This document shows positions 27,647 through 37,468 of a DNA stretch of 64,000 nucleotides, in pieces. How positions within the stretch are numbered: the stretch's first letter is position 1; every line of letters begins with the position of its first letter. The translations under genes were made by a program, and so were the position numbers. Source of the DNA: Pseudomonas sp. HMWF032 (GTDB lineage: Bacteria > Pseudomonadota > Gammaproteobacteria > Pseudomonadales > Pseudomonadaceae); the NCBI RefSeq assembly GCF_003060885.1, contig NZ_QAIG01000007.1, positions 62,001-126,000 on the forward strand, read 5' to 3'. The notes beneath the pieces were generated by a model that was not told where the DNA came from, ran no database searches, and saw only the letters and a list, made by a program, of their open reading frames with translations.

Positions 27647-28749
27647 TATCGAATCCTCATGTAATAGGTGGCACCGATGTTTTTGGGGCGAGTTTCATCG
27701 GCGGTCCTGGCAACGCGAGAGGCGTCAAAAGTCAGGTCAAACCCGCTAGCGTTCCCGAAACTCGGAAACAGGGCTTTAGCCGCACCTTTAGCGAATACAC
27801 CTGTCGAGTTGTCTGAAGGAGTGGTTAACCCGCTACCGGCGCTAGGCGATGCAGTGCCTGTGAGGTTTTGTAAAGCGTCAGCCTCGATAGTGCCGCTTGA
27901 GCCAGCTCGCAAAACCCGTCGCTCTGTATTGATGAGGCGAATCGTCTGCCCATTCATCGGACTGGCTAAATCGCTAACCACCGCAGTGGCCAGCACTAAA
28001 GGAGCGGAGCCACTGACAGACTCACCGGTAAGCACGCCAGTGTTGTAACTGTCACTGGCGGTTAGTTTGATGTATCGGTAGTTGGCGCTATCAGCGGGCG
28101 GTGCGGTTACGCCAGTTAAATGGTTGAAAATCGCGATTGGCACGCCAAGCGGTTGGAAGTTCCAAGGATCTCCAGCAAAAGAAGCAGACGCCGCAGCCGA
28201 CTGCGCCGCAGCCTCAGCGTTAGCCGCGGCAATTTGAGATGCCTCGGCAGAGGCCAGAGCCAGGGCCGGCTGTTCCTCGAGCTGAGCCAGTGTCAAGCTG
28301 GAAGCTATCGGGTTGCTGTCGACGTCGAACGCCAGCAACTTAAGCGCCCGCGCTGCCTTCAACGGCAACGGTGCTACACCCTCAGGCTCTGAAATATCGG
28401 TGGACAGCGCCCGGTCGTTGCTGCCGATCAGTTGCTTGAGCGCGAGCCAGATTCGATCAAGGTCGCGGTTGATGGTGACGGCCAGCAGATCGCCGTTGGT
28501 TTGGTAGTCAGTCAGGCGCTGGAATGGCAGCACCAGCTGGAACAGAAGGTCTCCAGCTGGTGGAACATCGAAGGTGCATGACGTCGAGTCACCGCCAAGC
28601 GGGCCAAGGGTGAAGCCTGATGTAACCAACACGTCATTGAGCGTGATCTGCAGGTCGCCGGCATCCATCACTTTGAAGGGAATGGCGTAGAGAACGGCTA
28701 TCCCGTTGGCGGCATATCGTTTGAAAATTGGTCCCGCTTGAACTGACAT
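27646..28749 (-). CDS. Tail fibre protein with T7-type N-terminal domain
   Basis: A 367-residue protein. The N-terminal ~110 residues (YAANGIAVLYAIPFKVM..DLQITLNDV, LVLPFQRLTDYQTNGD) are the T7 gp17-type virion-attachment domain. An alanine-rich, coiled-coil-like stalk follows (EASQIAAANAEAAAQSAAASA, about 165-190), then a receptor-recognition part rich in Ser/Thr/Gly. It binds the short tail and recognises the host surface. The start has a GGAGG site. No second fibre gene or DGR is present. Confidence 0.88.
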   Translation of the reverse strand: MSVQAGPIFKRYAANGIAVLYAIPFKVMDAGDLQITLNDVLVTSGFTLGPLGGDSTSCTFDVPPAGDLLFQLVLPFQRLTDYQTNGDLLAVTINRDLDRIWLALKQLIGSNDRALSTDISEPEGVAPLPLKAARALKLLAFDVDSNPIASSLTLAQLEEQPALALASAEASQIAAANAEAAAQSAAASASFAGDPWNFQPLGVPIAIFNHLTGVTAPPADSANYRYIKLTASDSYNTGVLTGESVSGSAPLVLATAVVSDLASPMNGQTIRLINTERRVLRAGSSGTIEADALQNLTGTASPSAGSGLTTPSDNSTGVFAKGAAKALFPSFGNASGFDLTFDASRVARTADETRPKNIGATYYMRIR

Positions 28750-28773
28750 GCTAAGCCTCCGGTGTGGGCGGGC

Positions 28774-30396
28774 TTAGTAATCGACTTGCACCTCATGCAC
28801 GCCCGCATCTGGTCGCCAATCCTCGCGCTGACGTTCTGTCGGTTTCCCGACTATTCGCCCAATGCGCACAGGTGTTTGGCTGATCGCGCCGGCACCGCTG
28901 TCGATGTAGTCATCGTCCTGGGTGGTGATGGCGGGGTTAAAGTCGCGCATCTGATCCCACATCGGGCCGCGCAGCACGTCGACGTGCGCCCACAGGAAAC
29001 GGGCCGACAAGGGCGACTCGAAGGCATCAAGGATGCGCTTCTGCTTGTTGGTGCTGGAGTGCTCTTCCCCTACCCCGCAGCCGGTGCCTTTGAGCGCCTG
29101 CTTGAGGATGTTCGGCACGAAACCGCCGGGGCCGTTGGTTTCCACCACCACGCGGGGGATGTTGTATTTGATTACCAGCTCGCGCACCTGCATGACCTGG
29201 CCACCAATGATCCGGTCCTTGTGGTCGAACTCGGCGAGCTCTCCGGTAAGGCCCTCGCACACATGCCAGTAGAGCTGGCCGCGCTGGTCGGTCAGCAGCA
29301 GGGTGAAGGCCGATGCGTCGGATTTGATCTTGCCCAACGAGCAATCCCAGTAGGCCACCGCGCCGACGATCTGGGTGGAGCCAAGCCACATGGAGACAGC
29401 ATTGTTTGCCGAACGGATAACCGGCTGCAGGTCGTAAGGGATAATGCGGGCAGGGTCCAAGCGCACCTCCGTGACGGGCTTGGAATGGAGCTGGTACTGG
29501 CTATCCCATTCGTTGATGGTGCGGGTCTTCTTGCGGCGCTTCTCCAGCTCTTTCAGGTCGAACCGTTCAGGCCAGGCGCTGCCGGCGTAGCAGTCAACCA
29601 GCGTGCCGGGTGGCGTAAAGAAGGCGATTCCCGTTTTGGTGAGCTGATAGTCCTTGCCCAGCACCAGCACCCGCGCATGCTTACCGATGCCAGAGAACAC
29701 CACGTCAGGCACGAACGGCACGTTGTAGCTGTTGAGGGTTGCCGACTCGATGCGGTGTTCCTTGGCGAACATGCGGATGGTCAGGCAGTCCGCGCCCATG
29801 CTCTCCATTTCGTCGTACAGGCTGTCATGGGTGTGAGGCGTGCCGATGTAAAGCGTTGAACCGCCCGGCACCAGGATGTGCGTTTGCTCGCCCAGGCGGT
29901 ACCGCAGCTTCTCGCGTGCCTCGGGCGTCTGGATGTTGCGCGGCACCTCAACGTCATCGTTCTGGCACTCGTCGGCGCGGGCCGAAGTCACGTTGGACAG
30001 AATGCCCTTTGCGAACATCGAGGCGTTACGAAAGTCGGCGGCACCCTCAACCCACCACTGCTCGACCGTGCCCTGGTTGGGCGGCAACAGGTGGCGGGTA
30101 AGCGGGTGATTGCGGATAACGTTCTGCGTGTCGCGGCTGGTCTTGTAGGCCGTGGGGTCAGACTCGGACTGGTGCAGGATGCGAAACGTAGGGGCGCGGT
30201 AGTAGCGCCAGGCGTTGTAGATCGCCAGCAGCGTTGATTTACCGAAGCCACGAAAGCAGCGCAATACAGCCAGGTCTTCCTTGTGTTCCAGCCACACCAA
30301 AGCCCGGACGTGAATGTCCGGGACTTGCCACCGCATGCGCTTGGCCCATATCAGAAAGAAAACGAGCAGCGAGACCTTTGGCGGCTCAGTGGGCAT
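28774..30396 (-). CDS. terL: Terminase large subunit
   Basis: A 540-residue T7 gp19-like packaging motor. The Walker A variant is RCFRGFGKSTL near residue 47, and a Walker B-like acidic stretch and coupling motif follow. The nuclease domain holds YWDCSLGKIKSDASAF with acidic residues, plus RVVVETNG. The ATG at 30396 overlaps the preceding gene by 11 nt. One copy of the hairpin repeat (28838-28854) lies inside its 3' end. Located at the late side of the operon, unlike T7, as in BPP-1-like phages. Confidence 0.88.
   Translation of the reverse strand: MPTEPPKVSLLVFFLIWAKRMRWQVPDIHVRALVWLEHKEDLAVLRCFRGFGKSTLLAIYNAWRYYRAPTFRILHQSESDPTAYKTSRDTQNVIRNHPLTRHLLPPNQGTVEQWWVEGAADFRNASMFAKGILSNVTSARADECQNDDVEVPRNIQTPEAREKLRYRLGEQTHILVPGGSTLYIGTPHTHDSLYDEMESMGADCLTIRMFAKEHRIESATLNSYNVPFVPDVVFSGIGKHARVLVLGKDYQLTKTGIAFFTPPGTLVDCYAGSAWPERFDLKELEKRRKKTRTINEWDSQYQLHSKPVTEVRLDPARIIPYDLQPVIRSANNAVSMWLGSTQIVGAVAYWDCSLGKIKSDASAFTLLLTDQRGQLYWHVCEGLTGELAEFDHKDRIIGGQVMQVRELVIKYNIPRVVVETNGPGGFVPNILKQALKGTGCGVGEEHSSTNKQKRILDAFESPLSARFLWAHVDVLRGPMWDQMRDFNPAITTQDDDYIDSGAGAISQTPVRIGRIVGKPTERQREDWRPDAGVHEVQVDY
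28838..28854 (-). repeat. Late-operon hairpin repeat, copy 4
   Basis: Identical 17 bp to copies 2 and 3. Here it is inside the 3' end of terL, 65-80 nt before its stop, ahead of the tail fibre gene. Confidence 0.8.
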
Positions 30397-30724
30397 GACT
30401 ACCTTTCTGCATGCGATCAATGATCGCTTGAGCCTCGCGCTCGGCCGCAGCCAACTCGCCGTCCAGTTCGTCTATGGCGTTGCCAGCATCTGGAGCAGGC
30501 TTCGTTCTGTTGAGCACGCCAGCAATGTTTACCACCTTGAGCAGCAGGGTCATGGTCGCCGCGGCGTTCTTCTTGCACCAGTACCGGTCGCCCCGCTCCT
30601 GCTGGGTAAGCTCTGCAAGGGTCTTCTCAGCGCCAGGCCACTGGTGTGGGTCGACCTCGTTGATAACAACCTCGCCCAGTCGTTCGCTGAGCGCCTGCAA
30701 TCGGGTGATCTGATCGTCTCGCAT
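30386..30724 (-). CDS. Conserved small protein next to terL, candidate small terminase
   Basis: A 112-residue mostly helical protein: MRDDQITRLQALSERLGEVV, then TQQERGDRYWCKKNAAATM. It is immediately upstream of terL and overlaps it, the normal place of the small terminase subunit. No clear DNA-binding helix-turn-helix is visible, so the role is by position. Confidence 0.55.
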   Translation of the reverse strand: MRDDQITRLQALSERLGEVVINEVDPHQWPGAEKTLAELTQQERGDRYWCKKNAAATMTLLLKVVNIAGVLNRTKPAPDAGNAIDELDGELAAAEREAQAIIDRMQKGSHAH

Positions 30725-30725
30725 G

Positions 30726-33167
30726 TCACTCTCCTACTGCTGCGCCAAGGTCTGGTGCACGGTCTGGCAGCTCGTCGCCGGGCTGCCACCAGAACGACTG
30801 GTTGAATTCCTTCTTCGCGCGGCGCTCCATGCGGCGCAGGTAGCCTGGCGATAAGAGTTCTTGCATGTCATGGAACACGGCATGTTCGAAAGCAGCCTTG
30901 GTGTACCAGCTGCGAATGAATGGGGTGTTCTGGTAGCCGATACGCAGCATGTTCGCCCCAATATCAGCGGGCTCGGTGCCTTCTTTAAAGACGCTGCCGG
31001 CGGTAAGACCGATATCGGCGGCCGTGCCAACCACTGGGCCAAGCAGCCCGGTCAGGTTTGACTGTCCACCACGGTTATCGCCGCCAAGACCTGTGTTGAG
31101 AATGTCGCCGAAAATCCCTACGCCGCCGCCACGAAGCATGGCCTGCAGCCAAAACTTGCCATCGCTCATATCACGCGGATCGCGCCCGTTGATTATGTCC
31201 ATGAGCTGGTTGGTCATTGCTCCGGCCATCAATAGCCCGGTGAAAAGGGAGGCGGAATAGGCAATCTTGCCGGCCGTTGATTCGATCTGCGCCGCTCGCT
31301 TCCAGTGGCGCTCAAACATCGCCACGCCGAAGGACTTGAACAGCGTTAAGTGGCGCAGGGACTCCCCGCCCAGACTACCGGCCTGTGTGCCCTGACGAAG
31401 CGTTGCCCGAGTCATCAGCCCAGGCTGGAGGGATGTGAACTCAGATTCGTTTTGGATGTAGCCCAACAACTTGCCTATGGCGTCATTCTTCTGCCTGGCA
31501 CTGAAACCTGTAAGCGCGCCGATGGACTCAGGGGTTAGCATTTTCTGGCCGCGCCAGTCTTCGGGCATCGCCGCCTGCCATACCGCCCAGTCGTCTTGGT
31601 TGATGCCGTACCGCTCGAGCCGGCCCTGTAGCTTGGCATCAGAGCCCCACGCCCCCCGAGTGTCAGCAGCTAACCGAGACATGATTTCGACTGAAAAGCC
31701 ACGACGCATGGCCGTGGTCCACCCTTCCAGCAAGGTGACTTTCATGGTTGCGTTGGCGAGCTTCGACGTCCAGCCGGCCGACAGATTGTCCGTGTGAAAG
31801 GTCACCATGTCGGAGGTGATGCTATCCAGGCCGAGGGACATACGTGAGGCCTCAGCCCGATAGTCCGGCGATACGCTCTTAATGGCGCTGACCAGTGTTT
31901 TGCCAATGGGTAACCCGTGGTAGGCGCTGGTGATCGCAAGCGACTGAATGTCGCCAATCACCGAGGCGATCAGCGTTGCCTGGAGTTTTGCCGCGACCAT
32001 AAAGTTTCGGATGCCCTGGTTGAACTCAGCAAAGCGGGCGTTGACCGGAACCCCCAGACTTCCGTTCAGTACGTTCCACACCATGTCTGGCGTTGCACCG
32101 AACTCGGTACCGGAAAAGAAGCTGTCACCAATTCCGTCCTTCACTTGGGCCGTGTCTTTTAATAGCCGGTAGGTCTGCGCTGAGTTGGGGCCGAATTGTT
32201 CGATCATCACTGTGTCTTTGATCTGCGCGTGGACAGAGCCCTGCATCGCCTCAAACACCGACGTTGGGCCGAAATCGCGCATGTATTCAAGATAAGCGTC
32301 GCCATCCTTGAAGTGGATTTGGCGATGGGCATCGTCGTGCTTTGCGGCCCTGCTCGCGCCTCCTACCGCCCCCGGCGTCATCTTGTTCAGGCCGTCTGTT
32401 TTAAGGGTTTCGTGTGCCGCCAGTAGGAAGTCGATCACCGCAGAATCATTCATCTGCGTGCCGTCTTCGTTCAGATAGCGCTTCCGATCTAGCCGGCTAA
32501 GCACAAAAGATGACCAGGCATCAGCGGATGCAGCGCGTACCTTCACCAAGCTATGTGGCTGCGGCAACCACCCGTAATCAAGCCGGCCGATGTTTGCACC
32601 AGCGGCGTTCTGGCGTTCACGAATCGCATCCATCTGCTCACGCCAGACTTTGGCCCCCTTTGCAGCTAACTGGTTGCCGGTGTTTCGCCCGAAAACCTCA
32701 TGCACGAAATCACGTTCGGCGGCCTTGTTGGTGATCATGCCCAAGAACTTTGGCGCTGCCGCGTCGATGGTCTCCATGATCGAGCTGAACGCCCGGTTAC
32801 GCTCGCCCTTTATCCGGTTATCTACCTGGCGCAGGCGCTCAAACAGTGCAGAAGTAAACGGCTGTTTCCCACCCAGCACAGCGGCGCGCTGCTCCTGGTT
32901 GGCTAACTCGCGAGTCTGGGCTAGGAGGTTCTGCCCTTTGCGCTGGGCTGCTTTGTCGACGGCAGAAATATGGTCAGCCATGGCCGCCTGAGCAGCAAAC
33001 AGCTGTCGCTGCTGTTCGGTCATGGTGTTGAATTTGGTGGGGTCGGTGCGGGCCAGGTCTCGGACGTGAAAACTGATTTTGTCCTCGATAGCCTGGGCTT
33101 CTGCCTTATTGAGCGGCCGACCAATTGCCTGCTCAACTTCTTTGATGCAATTCGCGCGCATTGCCAT
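30726..33167 (-). CDS. Large internal virion (ejection) protein
   Basis: An 813-residue protein in the place of the largest internal core/ejection proteins of podoviruses. The N-terminal half is helical and charged (AEAQAIEDKISFHVRDLA, LAQTRELANQEQRA), and the C-terminal half has hydrophobic stretches (ASLFTGLLMAGAMTNQLMD). It probably enters the cell with the DNA to build the channel. Start at 33167 has GGAGG 7 nt upstream. No enzymatic motif recognised. Confidence 0.68.
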   Translation of the reverse strand: MAMRANCIKEVEQAIGRPLNKAEAQAIEDKISFHVRDLARTDPTKFNTMTEQQRQLFAAQAAMADHISAVDKAAQRKGQNLLAQTRELANQEQRAAVLGGKQPFTSALFERLRQVDNRIKGERNRAFSSIMETIDAAAPKFLGMITNKAAERDFVHEVFGRNTGNQLAAKGAKVWREQMDAIRERQNAAGANIGRLDYGWLPQPHSLVKVRAASADAWSSFVLSRLDRKRYLNEDGTQMNDSAVIDFLLAAHETLKTDGLNKMTPGAVGGASRAAKHDDAHRQIHFKDGDAYLEYMRDFGPTSVFEAMQGSVHAQIKDTVMIEQFGPNSAQTYRLLKDTAQVKDGIGDSFFSGTEFGATPDMVWNVLNGSLGVPVNARFAEFNQGIRNFMVAAKLQATLIASVIGDIQSLAITSAYHGLPIGKTLVSAIKSVSPDYRAEASRMSLGLDSITSDMVTFHTDNLSAGWTSKLANATMKVTLLEGWTTAMRRGFSVEIMSRLAADTRGAWGSDAKLQGRLERYGINQDDWAVWQAAMPEDWRGQKMLTPESIGALTGFSARQKNDAIGKLLGYIQNESEFTSLQPGLMTRATLRQGTQAGSLGGESLRHLTLFKSFGVAMFERHWKRAAQIESTAGKIAYSASLFTGLLMAGAMTNQLMDIINGRDPRDMSDGKFWLQAMLRGGGVGIFGDILNTGLGGDNRGGQSNLTGLLGPVVGTAADIGLTAGSVFKEGTEPADIGANMLRIGYQNTPFIRSWYTKAAFEHAVFHDMQELLSPGYLRRMERRAKKEFNQSFWWQPGDELPDRAPDLGAAVGE

Positions 33168-33212
33168 GGGCTTGCCTCCAAGTTGGTGCGGCAAGCCTAT
33201 GGGGTTGGGTTA

Positions 33213-33229
33213 GTCGGTTTCCCGACTAT
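33213..33229 (-). repeat. Late-operon hairpin repeat, copy 3
   Basis: Identical 17 bp to copy 2. It includes the TAG stop of the small membrane gene and lies ahead of the 813-residue ejection-protein gene. Confidence 0.8.
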
Positions 33230-33531
33230 CGTGAAGGGACGCCCTCGTCAGGCAATGGTTTTTTCTTGAAAATCCGAGAAACGGCGTATACCCCAAGCAC
33301 GGGTACAACAAATATTTTTACACCGCTAGTAAGACTATCGATGGGGGCAAGGTCATACGCTGGGAATAAAAGCATAGCGAGCCCATTAGGAATGGCCACG
33401 ACAAAAGCAGATAGCAGCCACCAACCAAATTTTATCTTGCTGCTACTCACAAGCCATATAAACAAGGCTGCAAAGAAAGACCAAACAAACGCAGTCACTA
33501 TATAACCAACAATTATCGCCCCGGTGCCCAT
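33226..33531 (-). CDS. Small three-helix membrane protein inside the virion operon
   Basis: A 101-residue protein with three membrane segments (AIIVGYIVTAFVWSFFAALF, FGWWLLSAFVVAIPNGLAML, IFVVPVLGVYAVSRIF) and basic tail. It is clearly more AT-rich than its neighbours, which suggests a later acquisition. It starts 2 nt after the upstream stop; its own TAG stop lies within the hairpin repeat 33213-33229. Possible roles are superinfection exclusion or holin-like; neither is shown. Confidence 0.7.
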   Translation of the reverse strand: MGTGAIIVGYIVTAFVWSFFAALFIWLVSSSKIKFGWWLLSAFVVAIPNGLAMLLFPAYDLAPIDSLTSGVKIFVVPVLGVYAVSRIFKKKPLPDEGVPSR

Positions 33532-33533
33532 AT

Positions 33534-35447
33534 CTACCCCCTCAACATACATGTAATCGCAGCCATGTAAGACTGCGCTTCCCTGACCCCTACTTGATAC
33601 TCCGCTTCAATCTCAGCCAGCGCATCTGCGGCCTTGACCTTGACTGGATTTCCATCAACATCGAAGCCGGAATTTACCACGGCATCCGGGCTCCGGTTCA
33701 CAGCGTCGCGCAACAGCTGCAGCTCTGGTGGCTCAGCGCCGGCAGCCGATTTCGCTGCACCTTTTGCCTCTGGTGTCGCAACTTTTGACGAATCTGTTGC
33801 AGGTGTTGCACCTTTTGTTGCAACAGCATCAGGCTCTGCTACTTCCTTTTGCCCTACAGGTTTACCACCAGGCGGTGCATCAGGCTCGCGCGGCAAAGTA
33901 GCCTCATGATCACGCACTAGGGAGTCAATTTCTTCCCGTGCTGTGCGCTCGTTGATCTGGCGCGGGCTCAACACCTTGTTTGCGTCAGCAACACCAGATG
34001 CCAGCGGCTTACGCTGGAAACCCTGAGCAATCTCATCTGCTCGAGCATTCAGGCGCTCTTCAAAGCGCGCCGGTATCTCGCCACGGTCTAGAGCATTGAT
34101 TTCGGCCCGCGCCTGTTCGGCGGTGCGGTTACCGGTGAGGCTGTCATTCAGCGCGGCTTGCCGATCGGTCAGCTCCAGGCGCTCCGATGCAATGGTCTCG
34201 CGTGCAGATGCCTCAGCCTGCTTACGGCTTTGGCCCTGCTGCTGAAACTCTTTTGCTCGAACGCGGAAAGTGGCGTCCAGGCCATCAATGGATTTGCTCA
34301 GCATGGCCAATTCGGCGCGCACGTCTTTGACGTTGGGTAGGATGCCAGCGGCCTCCTGCTCCAGTTCCGACCGCAGGGCCGGGGCAAGGTCTTGTCGTGC
34401 ACTGGCCAACGCCTGGTCACGACCTGGCGCAATGGGCGGAATATCGTCAGCGGCGCGCACGAACTCAGCAGAATTGATGCTATCCGGCAGCACCACCGGT
34501 TCACCGCGACTGAGTTGCTCAATTGCAGTACGCAAAGCATCCTGATGGGCAACTGCTGACCGTGGGTTGATCGGCGCACCTGGTGCGGTGTCGACGTCAA
34601 AGTGTTGGGCATTGCGTTCGGTCAGAGCTGCATTGATCTGTTCAGTGCTCGGCCGGCGCATGCTGGCCCGGCCAATACCGAAGAACGCGGCTCCGAGAAC
34701 GGCATCAGTAGCGATGGCCAGCCCATCCATGGCCCGATACTGAGCGGCCTGTGCGTGGTATCCCCCCCCTTCCAACAATTCAGCAGTGGTGCCGCGCCCA
34801 GCCATGCCCAGCCCTACGTTGGCACCAATGGCAATGCCCAGGTCACCAAGCACCGGTTTAACGAACTTGGCCGCCGGCAGGATTGCGCCGACGCCAATGG
34901 TTGCCGCATCGATCACGCCCTTGAGCGTTGCGGTCGATTCGTCCAGGCCCTCGGCTATGCCCACATATTTGCCGGTGAACCCGGCAGGCGCGCCAGCAGC
35001 AACAGCGCCAAGGACAGGGCCACCTGCAAGGGTGGCCAGGGCGGTGCGCGGCAAGATGGCGGCGGCTTCGCCAATGATCTGACCAGCCATGCCAACGCTG
35101 GCAGGGTCTGGCCGCAGCGATATGGTCGCCTCTGCGGTGTCAGCCCCGATGGCATCAACCCGCTGCTTTACTGCGGCTTCCTCTTCCTCGTTGATCGAGG
35201 ATGCCCCATCACCACCGCCAAGCACGTTGCCGGCGGTTATATCCATGGCGGCCAGGTTGCCGGAGCCCTGCGCCATCAGCCCTTCGATAGCGCCGAACCC
35301 TTCAAGACCACCGCGCACCAGGCTCGGGCCGATCACATCCAATGAGCCGGTAAAGAAGCCTGGTTCCAGCTTTTCGCTGGTGAACTCCAGCTGCTGGGTC
35401 TGGTTAAGAATGTCTTTCTCTTCGGCCAATCCGTTGAGCCAGCTCAT
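33534..35447 (-). CDS. Internal virion protein
   Basis: A 637-residue protein. Residues about 110-260 are glycine/alanine-rich and hydrophobic (GQIIGEAAAILPRTALATLA, VLGAAFFGIG), followed by a long helical region (about 340-480) and a low-complexity Ala/Lys/Pro linker. Such a composition fits podovirus ejection proteins that pass the membrane. Start overlaps the upstream stop (ATGA). Confidence 0.62.
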   Translation of the reverse strand: MSWLNGLAEEKDILNQTQQLEFTSEKLEPGFFTGSLDVIGPSLVRGGLEGFGAIEGLMAQGSGNLAAMDITAGNVLGGGDGASSINEEEEAAVKQRVDAIGADTAEATISLRPDPASVGMAGQIIGEAAAILPRTALATLAGGPVLGAVAAGAPAGFTGKYVGIAEGLDESTATLKGVIDAATIGVGAILPAAKFVKPVLGDLGIAIGANVGLGMAGRGTTAELLEGGGYHAQAAQYRAMDGLAIATDAVLGAAFFGIGRASMRRPSTEQINAALTERNAQHFDVDTAPGAPINPRSAVAHQDALRTAIEQLSRGEPVVLPDSINSAEFVRAADDIPPIAPGRDQALASARQDLAPALRSELEQEAAGILPNVKDVRAELAMLSKSIDGLDATFRVRAKEFQQQGQSRKQAEASARETIASERLELTDRQAALNDSLTGNRTAEQARAEINALDRGEIPARFEERLNARADEIAQGFQRKPLASGVADANKVLSPRQINERTAREEIDSLVRDHEATLPREPDAPPGGKPVGQKEVAEPDAVATKGATPATDSSKVATPEAKGAAKSAAGAEPPELQLLRDAVNRSPDAVVNSGFDVDGNPVKVKAADALAEIEAEYQVGVREAQSYMAAITCMLRG

Positions 35448-37468
35448 TTGATGATCACCGTCATGGGTTGCTGGGTGGTCGGGTCAAGCTGCACCCGACC
35501 TGCGTTCATCAGGTAATAAGCCCCTTCCTTGCCCGGAACTGGTGACAGCGGCATATCCTCCAGCTGGCCCAGGTCAAAGCCGGTGCGCGCGGCAAGGCCT
35601 TCAAGCTCGGCATCAACAACCGAGTCAAAGGCCTTGTCATCCATGCCATAGGGTTTAACCACCTTGGCACCAGCACGCTCACCGATACCACCAGTAGCCA
35701 TCTGCACGGCTTCCTCGACCAGGTCATCGTCAACCATCGGCTGCGGGCCGTCATGGCGAACACCGCGCGGCCCGGACAACCCGGCATACAGCGACTTGAA
35801 CGCAAGATAGGCCTGCTCGCGCTGCGGCGTGCCGCCGGCAATGGAGTTGCCTACCTGCTCTTCGAACGCCATGCGCAGATCACTTTCGCCGGGCATCGGC
35901 GTCGACTTGTCCGCCAGTACCTTGCTACCGGCCAGCAACACCTTTGGCACATCGGTGCCGTCAGCGCCCTTGAGTCCACGGAACTGAGCCAGGCCGGCAA
36001 GCATGGTCGCTGGTTGATCAGCGGCGATGGCCTTCAACGACTCTGAGTAATCCGAGCCAGACGGCGCAGCACGGGCCAGCGCGCTCAACAACTGCAGCTT
36101 GGCACCGTCATCAGCCTGGGCAACGAATGACTTGAGCATTGACGCCTCTTCGGGCCGCCATGGGTTGCGAGAAACCTCCGGGCCGTACTGGTTGCGCAAG
36201 GCGTTGACGGTATCGAAGCGTGTGGCCAGCTGATCAGCGATTTGCTGCTGACCTTCCGGGGTGGCAATGCCGGACAAGTCGAGCGGCGGCACGTCTTCCC
36301 CGGTGCGCTGTGCGTTGAACAGCAAAGGCTGCTCGCGCATCAGCTGGGTATTGGAGTCGACGGCGCGTTGCAGGCGCTCGACGTTGGCCTGGTCGGCCAC
36401 GCTGCCGCCGTTCTGCGCCATCTGCTGGCGCTTCTGCTCCAGGTACTGAGACTGCACAGCCAACGGCTGGCGGAGCAGCTTCTGCACCTCGTTCATTTCA
36501 ACTATGCGGGTGTTGTACTCAGGCGCAAGCGATGTTCCGGACAGCGTGGCTTGCCAGCGCTGCTGGTCAGCGGGGGTTGGCGGCAGGCCTGATGCTGCCT
36601 GCTTATCCATCTGATCAAGCGCGCGCATGGCCTTCATTTCGCGCATTTCGCCCTGCCGCTGCTGGTGTTCCTGCACCTGGAAGATTCGCCCGGTGACGGT
36701 GTTCAACAGCTGGTTGCGCTTCTCCGGGTCGAGCTTCTTGGCGTAGAAACCATCCTCAGCGGTCAGGTCGTTCTCGATCTGCTTAAGAGTCTGCAGCCCA
36801 TCACGTGCACCGATAACACGCTGGGTGGCGTGAGTGGTCCAGTTGCTGTCCCTGAACTCCTGTTTCTTGCTGGTCCAGGCCTCGCCAAATGCCAGGCGAC
36901 CAGCTGCGTCGATATCCTCGTTGTCCATCCGCGCGTTGATCTGGTCAATGTTGGCGTCAGGCAGAGCCGCGTCCTTGCCGAGCATGTCCATGCGGCTGAC
37001 CAGATCAGCCTTGGCGGACTCAATCCGGGCACCAGATACCGCAGCGCGGATACGATCGACTCCACCGACCTGCATCCGCTTCAACGAATTACCAAACTCA
37101 CCCCGAGTGACCTCATCAAGGCCAGGGGTATCAATGGGGGCAAGCTTGGTTACCGCTGCGTTGTAGACCTCTTCGGCCTTGTCATACGGAACCACGCCGG
37201 TGCGCATCTTCTCGCCAAGGTCAGCGGCAATAGTCTTTATCTGCGACTCACGGTCAATCAAGGCATTGCCGGCTTTCACCCGGGCCAATGCCTGGTCTTC
37301 CTGAGTCTGCCGGGCCTGCTCGCGCAATGCGGTGTTGGCAACGTCCTGCAGCCCACCAGCGATGGCCTGGCCACCGCGATTCAGTGACTCAGGGTTGGTG
37401 GTGACTACCTGGACCTGCCCTGTCTGGGGCATTACCTGCGGCGGAGCTCCAAGTGGGATCTGTGCCAT
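35444..37468 (-). CDS. Internal virion protein
   Basis: A 674-residue, largely helical and Gln-rich protein (EQARQTQEDQALARVKAG, VQEHQQRQGEMREMKAMR). It lies between the gp14-like core protein and the 637-residue ejection protein. The TAATG overlap at 37468 fixes the start. A structural core/ejection role is inferred from order and composition. Confidence 0.62.
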   Translation of the reverse strand: MAQIPLGAPPQVMPQTGQVQVVTTNPESLNRGGQAIAGGLQDVANTALREQARQTQEDQALARVKAGNALIDRESQIKTIAADLGEKMRTGVVPYDKAEEVYNAAVTKLAPIDTPGLDEVTRGEFGNSLKRMQVGGVDRIRAAVSGARIESAKADLVSRMDMLGKDAALPDANIDQINARMDNEDIDAAGRLAFGEAWTSKKQEFRDSNWTTHATQRVIGARDGLQTLKQIENDLTAEDGFYAKKLDPEKRNQLLNTVTGRIFQVQEHQQRQGEMREMKAMRALDQMDKQAASGLPPTPADQQRWQATLSGTSLAPEYNTRIVEMNEVQKLLRQPLAVQSQYLEQKRQQMAQNGGSVADQANVERLQRAVDSNTQLMREQPLLFNAQRTGEDVPPLDLSGIATPEGQQQIADQLATRFDTVNALRNQYGPEVSRNPWRPEEASMLKSFVAQADDGAKLQLLSALARAAPSGSDYSESLKAIAADQPATMLAGLAQFRGLKGADGTDVPKVLLAGSKVLADKSTPMPGESDLRMAFEEQVGNSIAGGTPQREQAYLAFKSLYAGLSGPRGVRHDGPQPMVDDDLVEEAVQMATGGIGERAGAKVVKPYGMDDKAFDSVVDAELEGLAARTGFDLGQLEDMPLSPVPGKEGAYYLMNAGRVQLDPTTQQPMTVIIK

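Noticed and set aside
27646..28749. Diversity-generating retroelement of the BPP-1 kind around the fibre gene
   Set aside because: No reverse transcriptase gene and no template/variable repeat pair were found in the prophage.
30304..30325. CCCGGAC/GTCCGGG inverted repeat inside terL as a regulatory hairpin
   Set aside because: It lies fully within conserved coding sequence and is explained by the codons; not repeated elsewhere.
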